Positions 55,401 through 64,000 of a DNA stretch of 64,000 nt are shown here, in pieces. Numbering within the stretch: position 1 is the first letter of the stretch; every line of letters begins with the position of its first letter. The notes beneath the pieces are model-generated. The model ran no database searches. It was not told the DNA's origin and saw nothing but the letters and a program-made list of their open reading frames with translations. The stretch covers positions 55,843,961 through 55,907,960 of the forward strand of contig NW_020312828.1 of assembly GCF_003265705.1 (NCBI RefSeq). The letters are read 5' to 3'. This stretch comes from Callorhinus ursinus (taxonomy: Eukaryota; Chordata; Mammalia; Carnivora; Otariidae). The translations under genes and the position numbers were made by a program.

Positions 55401-55990
55401 AAGAACTTTTATGATTTGGCCATTATTTTCCCAACCTTTGCTCTCACCACTCTCCATGTTCTGTACATTGTTCTGATCAGAATGGGAGTCCTTAAACAGA
55501 TCAGAGTGGTCACGAGTAGTACTTCTTGCTTCTTCTGCTTAGAATAAACTCCATCCCTTTCAACCACCTGATTAATGCATTCTCTCTTTTAAAACTCAGC
55601 TGTATCTGAAAATCCTTTTGGAGTACTTCCCTGCAAAAACGTTAGACCCTTGCTGGTGTTTAAAAAAAATGGAGACCAGCCTTGAAAATCCCTGAGCAGA
55701 CAAAACCATTTCAGTCATACAAACAAGCTTAATTTAGCTTGTTTTGCCGGGATAACTTGACCTGGGCCATTTCTTGCTTATGCCTCTGGAAATCATAAGC
55801 AAAATTTAAACTGTTTCCAAGGTTGATATGAGGTAACCATAGGCAAATTTCCTATCATTTAAGAAAATGCCAATATTGTAACCAATCCCCATGAAGAAAA
55901 ATAATCACTGCTTTTTCTCTCAATAAGCTTCTTTTAAAAAAATATACCCTCAGCCTCATTTCATGTTTTAGTTTGGGTGTCCCCAGTTTT
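55401..55990. other. Unassigned, possibly LTR-derived
   Basis: The stretch 55665-55935 ('aacttgacctgggccatttc', 'ttgtaaccaatccccatgaa') has an LTR-like feel with a CCAAT motif, but I cannot name a family. Confidence 0.35.
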
Positions 55991-56006
55991 CAAACTGTTT
56001 GTTTTT

Positions 56007-56162
56007 CCTTCTTTTTTGGGGGGGATGTTAGAAGGAGAGGGAGAGAGAGAATCTTAAGCAGGCTCCATGCCCTGCATAGAGCCCAAGGCAGATCTCCATC
56101 CCATGCCCCTGAGCTGAAATCAGGAGTTGGACACTTAACTGACTGAGCCACCCAGACACCCC
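56007..56162 (-). mobile_element. Can-SINE, antisense
   Basis: 'gaatcttaagcaggctccat', 'ctgagctgaaatcaggagtt', head 'gccacccagacacccc'. Flanking 'caaactgtttgttttt' (55991-56006) and 'caaactgtctttttg' (56166-56180) are the decayed target duplication. Confidence 0.9.
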
Positions 56163-56180
56163 ATACAAACTGTCTTTTTG

Positions 56181-57094
56181 ATGTGTGCACAATTTATACT
56201 AATTACTACTTTGGTGATTCGTTGGCTTTGCTTTGGCTATTTCTGAACTTTTGGCACCTGACTTGCTCATGGTCAGGAGTTAGTGACATCTTCTTTGTCT
56301 TGCAGCTGATGATTTCTCCTGGCTGGTGCACGGCATTATGATCTTTGGCTTACATTTATTAAATGTGTTAGAAAAACTAAAATATGAAATAGTGTTTTAT
56401 ACTCAAATTATCTCTTCACTCATCCTCACGTTCATGAAACAGTTCGACTTTCCTGCACTCAGTCTTGCTTGGGGTAGGTTAGGATTCTTCTCTAAAGATG
56501 AAGCTGGCTGAATATACTTTAATTCTTGGCTTTTTGTTTTATTTTAGTTTTCTAAAACCTATATTTTTCTAATTTGGATTCTTATAGTAGGTGAAGATAA
56601 ATGGAATCGAAGAGATGAGGGGAGGGAATTTACTGGAAGGAGGTTGAAAGTACCAATACACATAGAAGGAGCAGCACTCTTGGGAAGTAGTGATATTGCT
56701 GAGGAGGTAACTATGCGGTACACCGAGGAAGAGGGAATCTCAGACTTAGGCCCCTCTAGGAATGCCCAAGTTCACCCTGCTTCCTTCATGGCCTGAAGCA
56801 GCAGAGCCCCAGGGACCTGGGAGAGCCATGGGAACTGGCACAACTGAAAAGCATATTCACATAATTAGTGAGACTTCTTCCATCTGTCATCTCCTTTGAT
56901 TAATCTTATAGAAAGAAATACAGAAAATGATTATGGTGAAATCCCCAGTCACCTCTGTTAGTTGAGTTAAAATCAGATTTTTGTTGAGTCATAAAAGAAA
57001 GCAAAAATATTAAGAATCAACCTATATTCAAATAACTAAATTCATCTATAGTGCACTTTGGTTTAGAAATTTTTCAAGACAGTTATTATTTGGC
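56181..57094. other. Unassigned sequence with a weak exon-like stretch
   Basis: No recognised gene. 56306-56473 has an acceptor-like 'ttctttgtcttgcag' upstream, an open frame and a downstream 'gtaggt' (see findings). 56690-56830 is locally GC-richer. Confidence 0.4.
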
Positions 57095-57205
57095 TATGTC
57101 CTTTTCTATGTTATGAAATCCTTGAGGTAGCCATCCTGTTTTGTCTTATCTTCAATAACTATCACAATGCCTGACTCATAGTGGGTACTATATCAAATAT
57201 ACAAA
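57095..57205. repeat. Possible L2/MIR-type scrap
   Basis: 'tgttttgtcttatcttcaat', 'caatgcctgactcatagtgg', 'gtactatatcaaat' resembles the end of an ancient repeat ('...cagtgcctggcacatagtaggtgctcaataaat'). Confidence 0.5.
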
Positions 57206-58004
57206 TATAGGGAGAATATGTCTTATGTATGTTACATATGGATACTTCATCCTGGATTTCAAAGTTCTTATTTGCTAAAGTATAAGGGGGTGGGGGCATT
57301 TCCGGGAACTCAGAGGATGCCAAAGATTCATTCATCATTTGGCCAAAGACTTTGGGGAAAAAATTAAAAGCCCATTTCTGTTGCATCCATGAGCAGGAGC
57401 AAAAAGTAGGAGTTTGCTTATGAAGGTGCATTAAGACAAATACCTATACCTCAGTAAACATGCTGCATTGTATAAATTCTGTTACAGCCATACAACTGAT
57501 ACATTGTGCATGGTTGCTGTTGAGAGGGTTGATTATGACACTAAATTAGGGAAACCAAACTGACCCAGACCTGAACTGACAAGTCAGTTACAACAAGGAA
57601 ATTAAATTCAAAAAACAACAACAATGTAACAATAAAAGCAGCAGCAAAAACATGAGTTTTCTGAATATCCTTGAGGTTATTTTCTTTACTCAAAGTGGGC
57701 AAATGGATTTTTGTGCTGAACTACTCCTACACATCATCTGGATAGCATGGGACTTAGCCAGAAGACCCTTTGAGATAGTCCTTCTCTTGAGAGGTTTGGC
57801 AGGCTTTAGTTTCATGGGATCCAATTTCTGTTCTGAGATTTTATCAATCTTAATGTTCTAGCTAATTATCTTTTAATAAACTAATGACTTTGTAAATAAA
57901 ATAGGATTATTATATATGATGTTCCTTCATTTATCTTGTGAATTGTAACTTTTTAATTAATTCACATGTTCATAAAATTTTTAGACGGTACATACACACA
58001 CAGA
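57206..58004. other. Unassigned sequence
   Basis: Nothing recognised. 57652-57861 is a 69-residue open frame without known domain. Confidence 0.5.
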
Positions 58005-58006
58005 TG

Positions 58007-58077
58007 ATATACATATATAAGCTATATAATATATATAAATATTATAATATATATAATATTATATATACTATATAAAA
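58007..58077. repeat. AT-only palindromic microsatellite
   Basis: Consists almost only of TA/ATA/ATT units ('atatataatattatatatac'), self-complementary and able to fold back. Confidence 0.9.
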
Positions 58078-58146
58078 GCATTACAGAAGGGAAGGATAAT
58101 ATGCTTTATTTAAAGATAAGTTGTGTAGTTGTGTGGTTTTGTTTAG

Positions 58147-58276
58147 TTTTTTTCTTAAGTAGACTCTACACCCAGCATATTGCCCAATGTGGGGCTTGAA
58201 CTCATGACCCTGAGATCAAGACCTGAGCTGAGATCAAGAGTTGGACACTTAACTGATTGAGCCACCCAGGCACCCT
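58147..58276 (-). mobile_element. Older Can-SINE subtype, antisense
   Basis: 'cttaagtagactctacaccc', 'atgtggggcttgaactcatg', head 'gccacccaggcaccct'. Target duplication is 'gttgtgtggtttt' (58128-58140) and 'gttgtgtgttttta' (58277-58290). Confidence 0.9.
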
Positions 58277-58667
58277 GTTGTGTGTTTTTATATGTTCTTA
58301 TTGATAGACTTTTCTCTAGAAAACATATTTTCTGGAATTAAAAACCTCTTTATAAGAATTTATTCCAGAATAGGAAGTAAATCTTTAACGTTTTCAACAC
58401 CTGCAGGTTATTTTGCAAAGTAAAGCAACTTTAAATGGAGCTTTCCGTCTACATGAACATTTTCAACAATGTCAATGCAAAATCAGAGAATACAAATTTT
58501 TTTTTTGTATATTGGTAAAATGTGGGGCATAGCAGTGATTCAGGGGATAATCATAGCCAAGAAGAATATGCATTCTTACCAAAAACAATTAGCGCTCATA
58601 CTGATTCATATTTTACATACTTTAAACTCAAATGATCTATAAAATGCTCCTCACCTAATTTTCAATT
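58277..58667. other. Unassigned sequence
   Basis: Nothing recognised. Confidence 0.5.
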
Positions 58668-58776
58668 TTTTTTTAATTTTTATTTTAAGTAGGCCCCAAA
58701 CCCAATGTGGGGCTTGAACTTAGAACTCTGAGATCAAGAGTCACACATTCTACCAACTGAACCAGGCAAGCACCCC
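58668..58776 (-). mobile_element. Older Can-SINE subtype, antisense, short
   Basis: 'attttaagtaggccccaaac', 'caatgtggggcttgaactta', 'ctgagatcaagagtcacaca', head 'gaaccaggcaagcacccc' with several substitutions. A duplication 'ctcacctaatttt' / 'cttacctaaatttt' flanks it. Confidence 0.85.
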
Positions 58777-59784
58777 ACTTACCTAAATTTTTTTAGACTA
58801 AAGTCTTCATACTTGCAACTAAACAAACATGGACTGGTTCATGTAGGTAAATTGGGGGGTAGGAGAAAAATATGTCATTATAATACAATATTAATGAGCA
58901 TCCGAAAGGAGGACTATTTTTCTATTTGTGTGAATTCAGAGGAAAACATTCTCTTTGCTCTGCAAACTAGCAATCTAAGAGACAAACAAGATAACACTAG
59001 TAGAGGGATAGTGTGGGTGTCCAGGGTACAGACTTTCATTTAGATAACAAAGAAGATTTTGCAAAATTAAATTCCCTCTGAAATACACAAGGCTTTGAGA
59101 TAAAATAATGTTATATTGAATATAAAGAAGTTTGAGGTCCAGAATGCTCCACTTTTCTAAATTTTTTATAAGGTCTAAACCACTAAGGAAAATTATTTCC
59201 TTTATGTTTTTATTAGAGTAACTTCAGATTCTCTTATATTAGAACGCAAAAAAATATGGAATAGATACTATCGTTCAACTGAAACCAAGGGATCTAACAC
59301 AGTTTCGAAAAGGTATTTTCATAATGTAGCAAAAAATCCAGTCTAAAAATTTAAGCATCAGCATGGTGTAACCTTGTCATGAAGACAAGGGAGGTTACAA
59401 GTTTGGGGTTCTCTATTTGAAAGAATTTTCCAGGTAGGAGAACTATATTTTCCAAGTTCTGATTTTCTTCTCTATACTCCTGCATTCCTTGGCTTATCTC
59501 ATAGATATGTTTGAAGTCCATTTTAAGAAACTCAGTAGCCATGATCCACCTCTAGTCTCCAGGAAATAGAGGTCAACTCCTGATCTAAAAAATGTGACAA
59601 TAAAATTTTTCATTTCTTTTTCTTGTAAAGTATGAATTTAGGGAAAAATAAATATGCAAAAATATTATAAAAATAGAAACATTAGATTGGCTCGAAATTC
59701 TAATTTTCACATTTATCTGAGTGTTCACCTCATTTGTGAGAATAAGCGTAAATTAAAATATCTATTCATTTGTGTTCACTTAAT
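58777..59784. other. Unassigned sequence
   Basis: Nothing recognised. 58813-59043 is a 76-residue open frame without a known family. Confidence 0.5.
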
Positions 59785-59930
59785 TCCATCATCAAACATT
59801 GCTACTTGCTATATGCCAAGTACTTTGAATTAGGTATTCATAAGGCAAAACTCCCTTCCAAAAAGGAATTTGCAGTCTGTTGAAGAGCAATGCATCACGG
59901 AGGCAAAACAGAATAGAATACAAACTAACA
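59785..59930. repeat. Ancient mammalian repeat
   Basis: 'cattgctacttgctatatgc', 'caagtactttgaattaggta', 'ggaatttgcagtctgttgaa' follows the '...ctatgtgccaggcact...gagcttacagtctagtgg...' ancient repeat type. Confidence 0.55.
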
Positions 59931-60689
59931 CATGTGTTTGTGTTTGTTCACCACATATTTTGTTAAATGAAAAGCACTGGCACAGAAAAGTAGAAGACAA
60001 TTTTTAAGCTAAGAGACCCTGAAACTGTCTTCCTTCACTTGGCTACAGATATTCAGGCTTTTTTGCTCCCTTAATTGGAAGTCTCATGGACTATACAGTA
60101 GGAGTGCTTAGATAAATTGTGTGTTAGCCATTTTACCACTGAAGTGAACTTGCCAGTCACTCCTATAAGTGTTGGTTTCATGAAAAGAAACTATGAAAAT
60201 ACTGTCTACTAGATACTATAGAAAATGATTTTCAGACCTTCATTCCTCCAAGTCTATTGAGAACCAACATCCATGAACTATTTAATAAGTTACAAATTAC
60301 TTGGGATTTGAGTAAAACCATATTAAAACTACATCAAATTTAAGATAATTTACTCAGTTAAGCTGGCCATTGACATAATTTAGCCTTTAAATAGAAGGTG
60401 ATTTTTGAATATTTAAAAGTCTCGGGCATCATTAGGAGATTAAAAACTCTTCTAATAGGAATGTTCACGTTTTCCTGAATCAGCAACCTTATCATAGCAT
60501 ATATTTTTAAAATTGTAGTCAGGGCAACAAATAAAATGTTTCTTTCTCAACTGAATTCAGAACCAGGTAAGACACAGATACAGAATTCACCATAATGGAC
60601 ATTAAAATGATCATTTTATTACTAACGAACAATAGGTAGTTAATCAATCAGCTTATGTTAACATAAGGTAATGAAAGACCCCTCACTTT
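59931..60689. other. Unassigned sequence
   Basis: Nothing recognised. Confidence 0.5.
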
Positions 60690-60880
60690 TAGCGTCTTAC
60701 AGCAACGAAAATGTTTATTTCTTGGCCACATCACATTTCCACAGTGGTTTGACTATGGCTCTGTTGCATGTCTTCTTCATTTTGGGGTCTATGAAATAGG
60801 AGCAGCCCCTGTCCAAGCCCCTACTCATCTCATGGTGGAAAAAAAGAGGAATGGCAGAATCATACTTCAGCTCTTAGAGA
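60690..60880. repeat. Possible ancient MER-type repeat
   Basis: 'agcgtcttacagcaacgaaa', 'atgtttatttcttggccaca' and 'cagtggtttgactatggctc' resemble an old dispersed repeat. Low certainty. Confidence 0.4.
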
Positions 60881-60939
60881 CTTCTGTTGATAAATGATTC
60901 ATCTCACTTGATACATTTCATTGTCTAAAATAAAGTTCC

Positions 60940-61133
60940 TCGAACTCAGCATTACTAACATTTGAGATTGGATAATTCTTTGTTTCTGAGGGTTATCTTG
61001 TACATTTTTGTTTAGCAGCGCCCTTGGTCTTTACCCATGAGATACCAATAGCAATCCCCAAGTTATAAGAAATTAAAATGTCTCCAGACATTACTGTTTT
61101 CTGGGGACAAAATAGTCTCTGGTTGAGAATTAA
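60940..61133 (+). repeat. Ancient MER-type repeat
   Basis: 'cagcattactaacatttgag', 'attggataattctttgtttc', 'tgtttagcagcgcccttggt', 'ctttacccatgagataccaa', 'aaatgtctccagacattact', 'gtctctggttgagaat' follow in order a well-conserved mammalian repeat ('...ttgacattttgggctggataattctttg...'). It is probably a DNA-transposon-derived MER; the name is not assigned. Confidence 0.75.
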
Positions 61134-63460
61134 AGGTCTAAAGCTATTCACCTAGCAGAGCCTAGGAAACATTAGTATGACCTTACACCATGCAGAGGTC
61201 CAGTAGACAGGGACCTGGTAGGGAGAATTTCAAAAGGAAAAAGCATAACAGGAAGATAATGCATGTTTTGACAATAATGCAATTCACCATAAGTATACAG
61301 AGAACAGACACACAGGGAGAGAGAGAATGTAGTAAATATTAGCTCCCTGTGAGCTTATATGATGGCTTAAAAGAGAGCTTGCAACTGAGCCATTCTGCGT
61401 GCAACTTCATGTACCTCAATCATTTATTGATCATCCTAAGATCACTGAAGGGAAAGTTAAATTTTTCCACAGAAAGAAATATTTTAAAAGAAGTCACTGA
61501 GTACATTAATTTAATTAACTTCAAGGCTACCTCTGACCAAGAGTGCAAACTTTTATCTATACATATCATCCAAACTTTTACGATGAGATTAAATGATAAA
61601 ATACAGACACTCCAAACCTAAATTGCCGACCATGATCAGGTGTCCTCAATTTGAATTTCCACCATTAGCACTGTTAGGAAGAAAGTAAATTTGATAAAAA
61701 GTTAAAGTACTAAAGATAGTTTAGATGCCTTTATGTCCTTGAGGTAAGTGGAGTTCAAAGTTCTTGATGAAATAAAGTCTAAAATTAAATAATTATTTCA
61801 ACATAAGTTAAAGTAAAAAGAATCTGATTATAAAATTAACGAAACTCAAAAACGTTACATTTTTTCTCCCTGTACTCAATCTAATGCTGAGACATGCTGA
61901 GTATCTAGGTGGAATTGGATTCTTTTAAGGATTATAACCTATATGGTATATTAGAAAAGAATCAAAGTCTCTGTGAGATCTTAGTGTTATATTCAACCAT
62001 GAGTGTTTCGTGGGTCTATCAAAAAGCCCAGCAAGTACATAAGAAAGGACAAGCTCATACCCAAGTCATTTACTATCATTAGTAACTATGGTAAAATTAT
62101 TCCTGGCAAAATTATAGTCTAATAATCTAGGGCCTAGCATTGCCAAAGAAACTAGCAGTCTTAATGGTATCTTAGTTAAACAGATCAATGAGGAAAATCA
62201 TTTGGCTTCAGTTTTATTAGGATGCCTGTTTCTTGGAGACCAGAGCCTTGGAATGTAAATTTAAATGTGAGACAGTGCCTATGAGGAGTACATTTCTGAC
62301 ACATTGTTGACTATATCCAGATGAAAATTCACCTAGGCATAAGTCTCAATTGTATTTTTTGAGGTAATTCTGACTCTTTAAGAAATCTATGCCTTATTTT
62401 AGATACTTTCTCTTCAAGCATTTTTGAAAATTCTTATTTTCTTTCTAAGTTCCACACTTTGGCCACCCAGTGACCAGTATTGCATTGAATTGAGAAGGAA
62501 AGGACACTCTAGTTCACAAACTGTAGCACTCCTACTATAAAAGTCACCTACTAGGGCTGCATTGTTAAAGTCCAAATGCACAATTTTGTTAAAGCATCCT
62601 CATGGTATAGTACAATTCCCTATAAATTCTGCATGAATTGAACCTAAGTTCCACCAAATCTTAAAGTCATGTACCCACTCACATTGCATGTATATTTAAC
62701 TCCCTACTATTATTCTTTGTCTCTGTCTATAGATTCACAAATACAACAGATTCTAGGATTAACACAAATAAGAAATGAATTATTTCCCTTTTCTGTGTTG
62801 AGACTCCATAAATGGAGGGTCACAGACTTCAAATGGGTAGAATATATATATATATTTTGTAATATGCTGGCAAAGTCTAGATTTGCATACATGTCTATAA
62901 ATTTAATAATAAAGTGGCTCATTTATATTACACCCCTGAATAAGTATAGTCAGAAGGCACAGAAATCACTAAAATCCAAAAGGTCTCTGTGATGGGAACC
63001 TGTCCTACTAAATCTAATCCATGGCCTAAAAGGGATGAGAATAGATCCTCTGTGCAAGTGGCAAGTAGGAAGGAGTGAAGAAGGGAGGGCCTGAGTTAAA
63101 CACAACCAGCTTCTCCTAACTTCACTCTCAGATAAGCCAGTCCTCTCTGATGGGATATACAACTGTGGAATGCTGAAACAGGCCAACAGGGCCATTCAGA
63201 AAAGCACCTCCCCCTCCCTGCATGGAAAAATAGAGCCAGGAACTAAAAAATTCTCTTCCTTACATCACTAATATTTTATTGAATGTTCTATTGAATTATT
63301 TAAATAATGATTATTAATATGATAAAAACATTTAATATTATAAAGTCTAATCTCTAGACAGTAAGAAAAAACTTTGTTAAAAAATTATGGTTACATAATA
63401 CATGTATAGAATAAGATTATATTGTAGTACTTTCTGAGTTAGTTGACCTAAGCATCGAAA
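61134..63460. other. Unassigned sequence
   Basis: 2.3 kb with no recognised gene or repeat. The 90-residue frame at 61349-61621 and the 107-residue frame at 62669-62992 carry no known domain. The latter overlaps an opposite-strand frame at 62710-62922. Confidence 0.5.
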
Positions 63461-63474
63461 AATGATCGGGCTTG

Positions 63475-63660
63475 GGCCACCTGAGTGGCTCAGTCGTTAA
63501 GCATCTGCCTATGGCTCAGGTCATGATCCCAGGGTCCTAAGCCCTGCATCAGGTTCCCTGCTCCGCGGGAACCTGCTTCTCCCACTCCCCCTGCTTGTGT
63601 TCCCTCTCTCGCTGTCTCTCTCTCTCTCTCTGTGTCAAACAAATAAATAAAATCTTAAAA
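63475..63660 (+). mobile_element. Can-SINE, sense
   Basis: 'ggccacctgagtggctcag' head, 'caggttccctgctccgcggg' body, CT-rich part, (AAAT)n tail. Imperfect target duplication 'gatcgggcttg' (63464-63474) and 'gaccaggcttg' (63666-63676). Confidence 0.93.
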
Positions 63661-63676
63661 AAAAAGACCAGGCTTG

Positions 63677-64000
63677 ACAAAACTAATTTCATGATGTCTA
63701 CTCTATTTACTGTTCTTTAGATAAAAATATAATACTGGCTTAATAATATATTAAGACAATAAAACAGAGGAATAAATTTATATGTTTTAATAAACACAAC
63801 TTTTAGATTTTCCCCTTTAGTTTATTCTAACATAGATTATTCAGGTCTCAAGTAGATAATATGTTTCTATCTTCTTTCATATAATATCTAAGGATAAAGG
63901 ATTCTTTAGAAGATGCTGTCCTTCACTTTTATTTTTTTTAAGTAGGCAGTTACATTAGGTGCTATTTACAAAGTAGACAATAGACAGCTCTTTGTCTTCA
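63677..64000. other. AT-rich unassigned sequence
   Basis: Nothing recognised to the end of the window. Confidence 0.5.

Noticed and set aside
61349..61621. 90-residue open frame with balanced composition
   Set aside because: No recognised family, no splice or promoter context, and length is within chance expectation for AT-rich DNA of this size.

Overview
The window is nuclear DNA from a carnivoran mammal and is made almost entirely of interspersed repeats. The diagnostic evidence is about two dozen tRNA-derived Can-SINEs (head 'gcctgggtggctcag', a CT-rich 3' part, then an AATAAA/A-rich tail) and several carnivore-type LINE-1 copies. The SINE bodies carry the caniform text 'gggctccctgctcagcaggg', and I see no copy of the canid-specific head 'cctgggtggcgcagcgg'. 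That points to an arctoid carnivore (bear, pinniped or mustelid) rather than a dog or cat; the exact species is inference. The sequence is AT-rich and draft quality, with a 100-N gap at 5456-5555 and a 10-N gap at 29144-29153.

I find no host protein-coding gene, rRNA, tRNA gene, CRISPR array or operon. The longer open frames are LINE-1 ORF1 or ORF2, SINE read-through or microsatellite read-through. The interval looks intergenic or deep intronic.

Layout: 0-12 kb holds scattered SINEs, L1 3' ends, an old MIR-like piece and a SINE tail grown into a (GAAA/GGAA)n microsatellite across the 100-N gap. 12-17.5 kb is an old L1 with a nested inverted SINE pair, an ancient repeat split by a SINE, and further SINEs. 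18-23.6 kb has two young minus-strand L1 insertions with 5' inversions (twin priming), the second inside an older antisense L1, plus a SINE with an L1 3' end in its tail. 23.6-27.6 kb is mostly unassigned, with one perfect 16-bp hairpin. 27.6-28.9 kb is an LTR-like repeat. 28.9-34.45 kb is the main object: a near-complete LINE-1 with 15-bp target duplications, ORF1 broken by one stop, and an ORF2 of about normal length broken by a stop and several single-base indels. 34.5-41 kb has old repeats, a 43-bp inverted repeat around an LTR/MER-type fragment, and SINEs. 41.57-42.90 kb is a young 5'-truncated L1 with an unbroken ORF2 C-terminus. 46-48 kb is an old 5'-inverted L1 with a younger L1 inside it. 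48-64 kb is sparser, with SINEs, a MIR, two LTR-like repeats, AT-rich microsatellites and long unassigned stretches.

The elements interact only as parasites of one another: L1 supplies the reverse transcriptase and endonuclease, the SINEs use it in trans (A-rich tails and 13-18 bp target duplications), and later insertions land in the A/T-rich tails of earlier ones. I found nothing that supports a novel functional system. The best leads are structural: three twin-primed L1s, a shared bipartite L1 3' UTR with an internal A-rich tract, a 43-bp inverted repeat, and a small template-switch-like scar.
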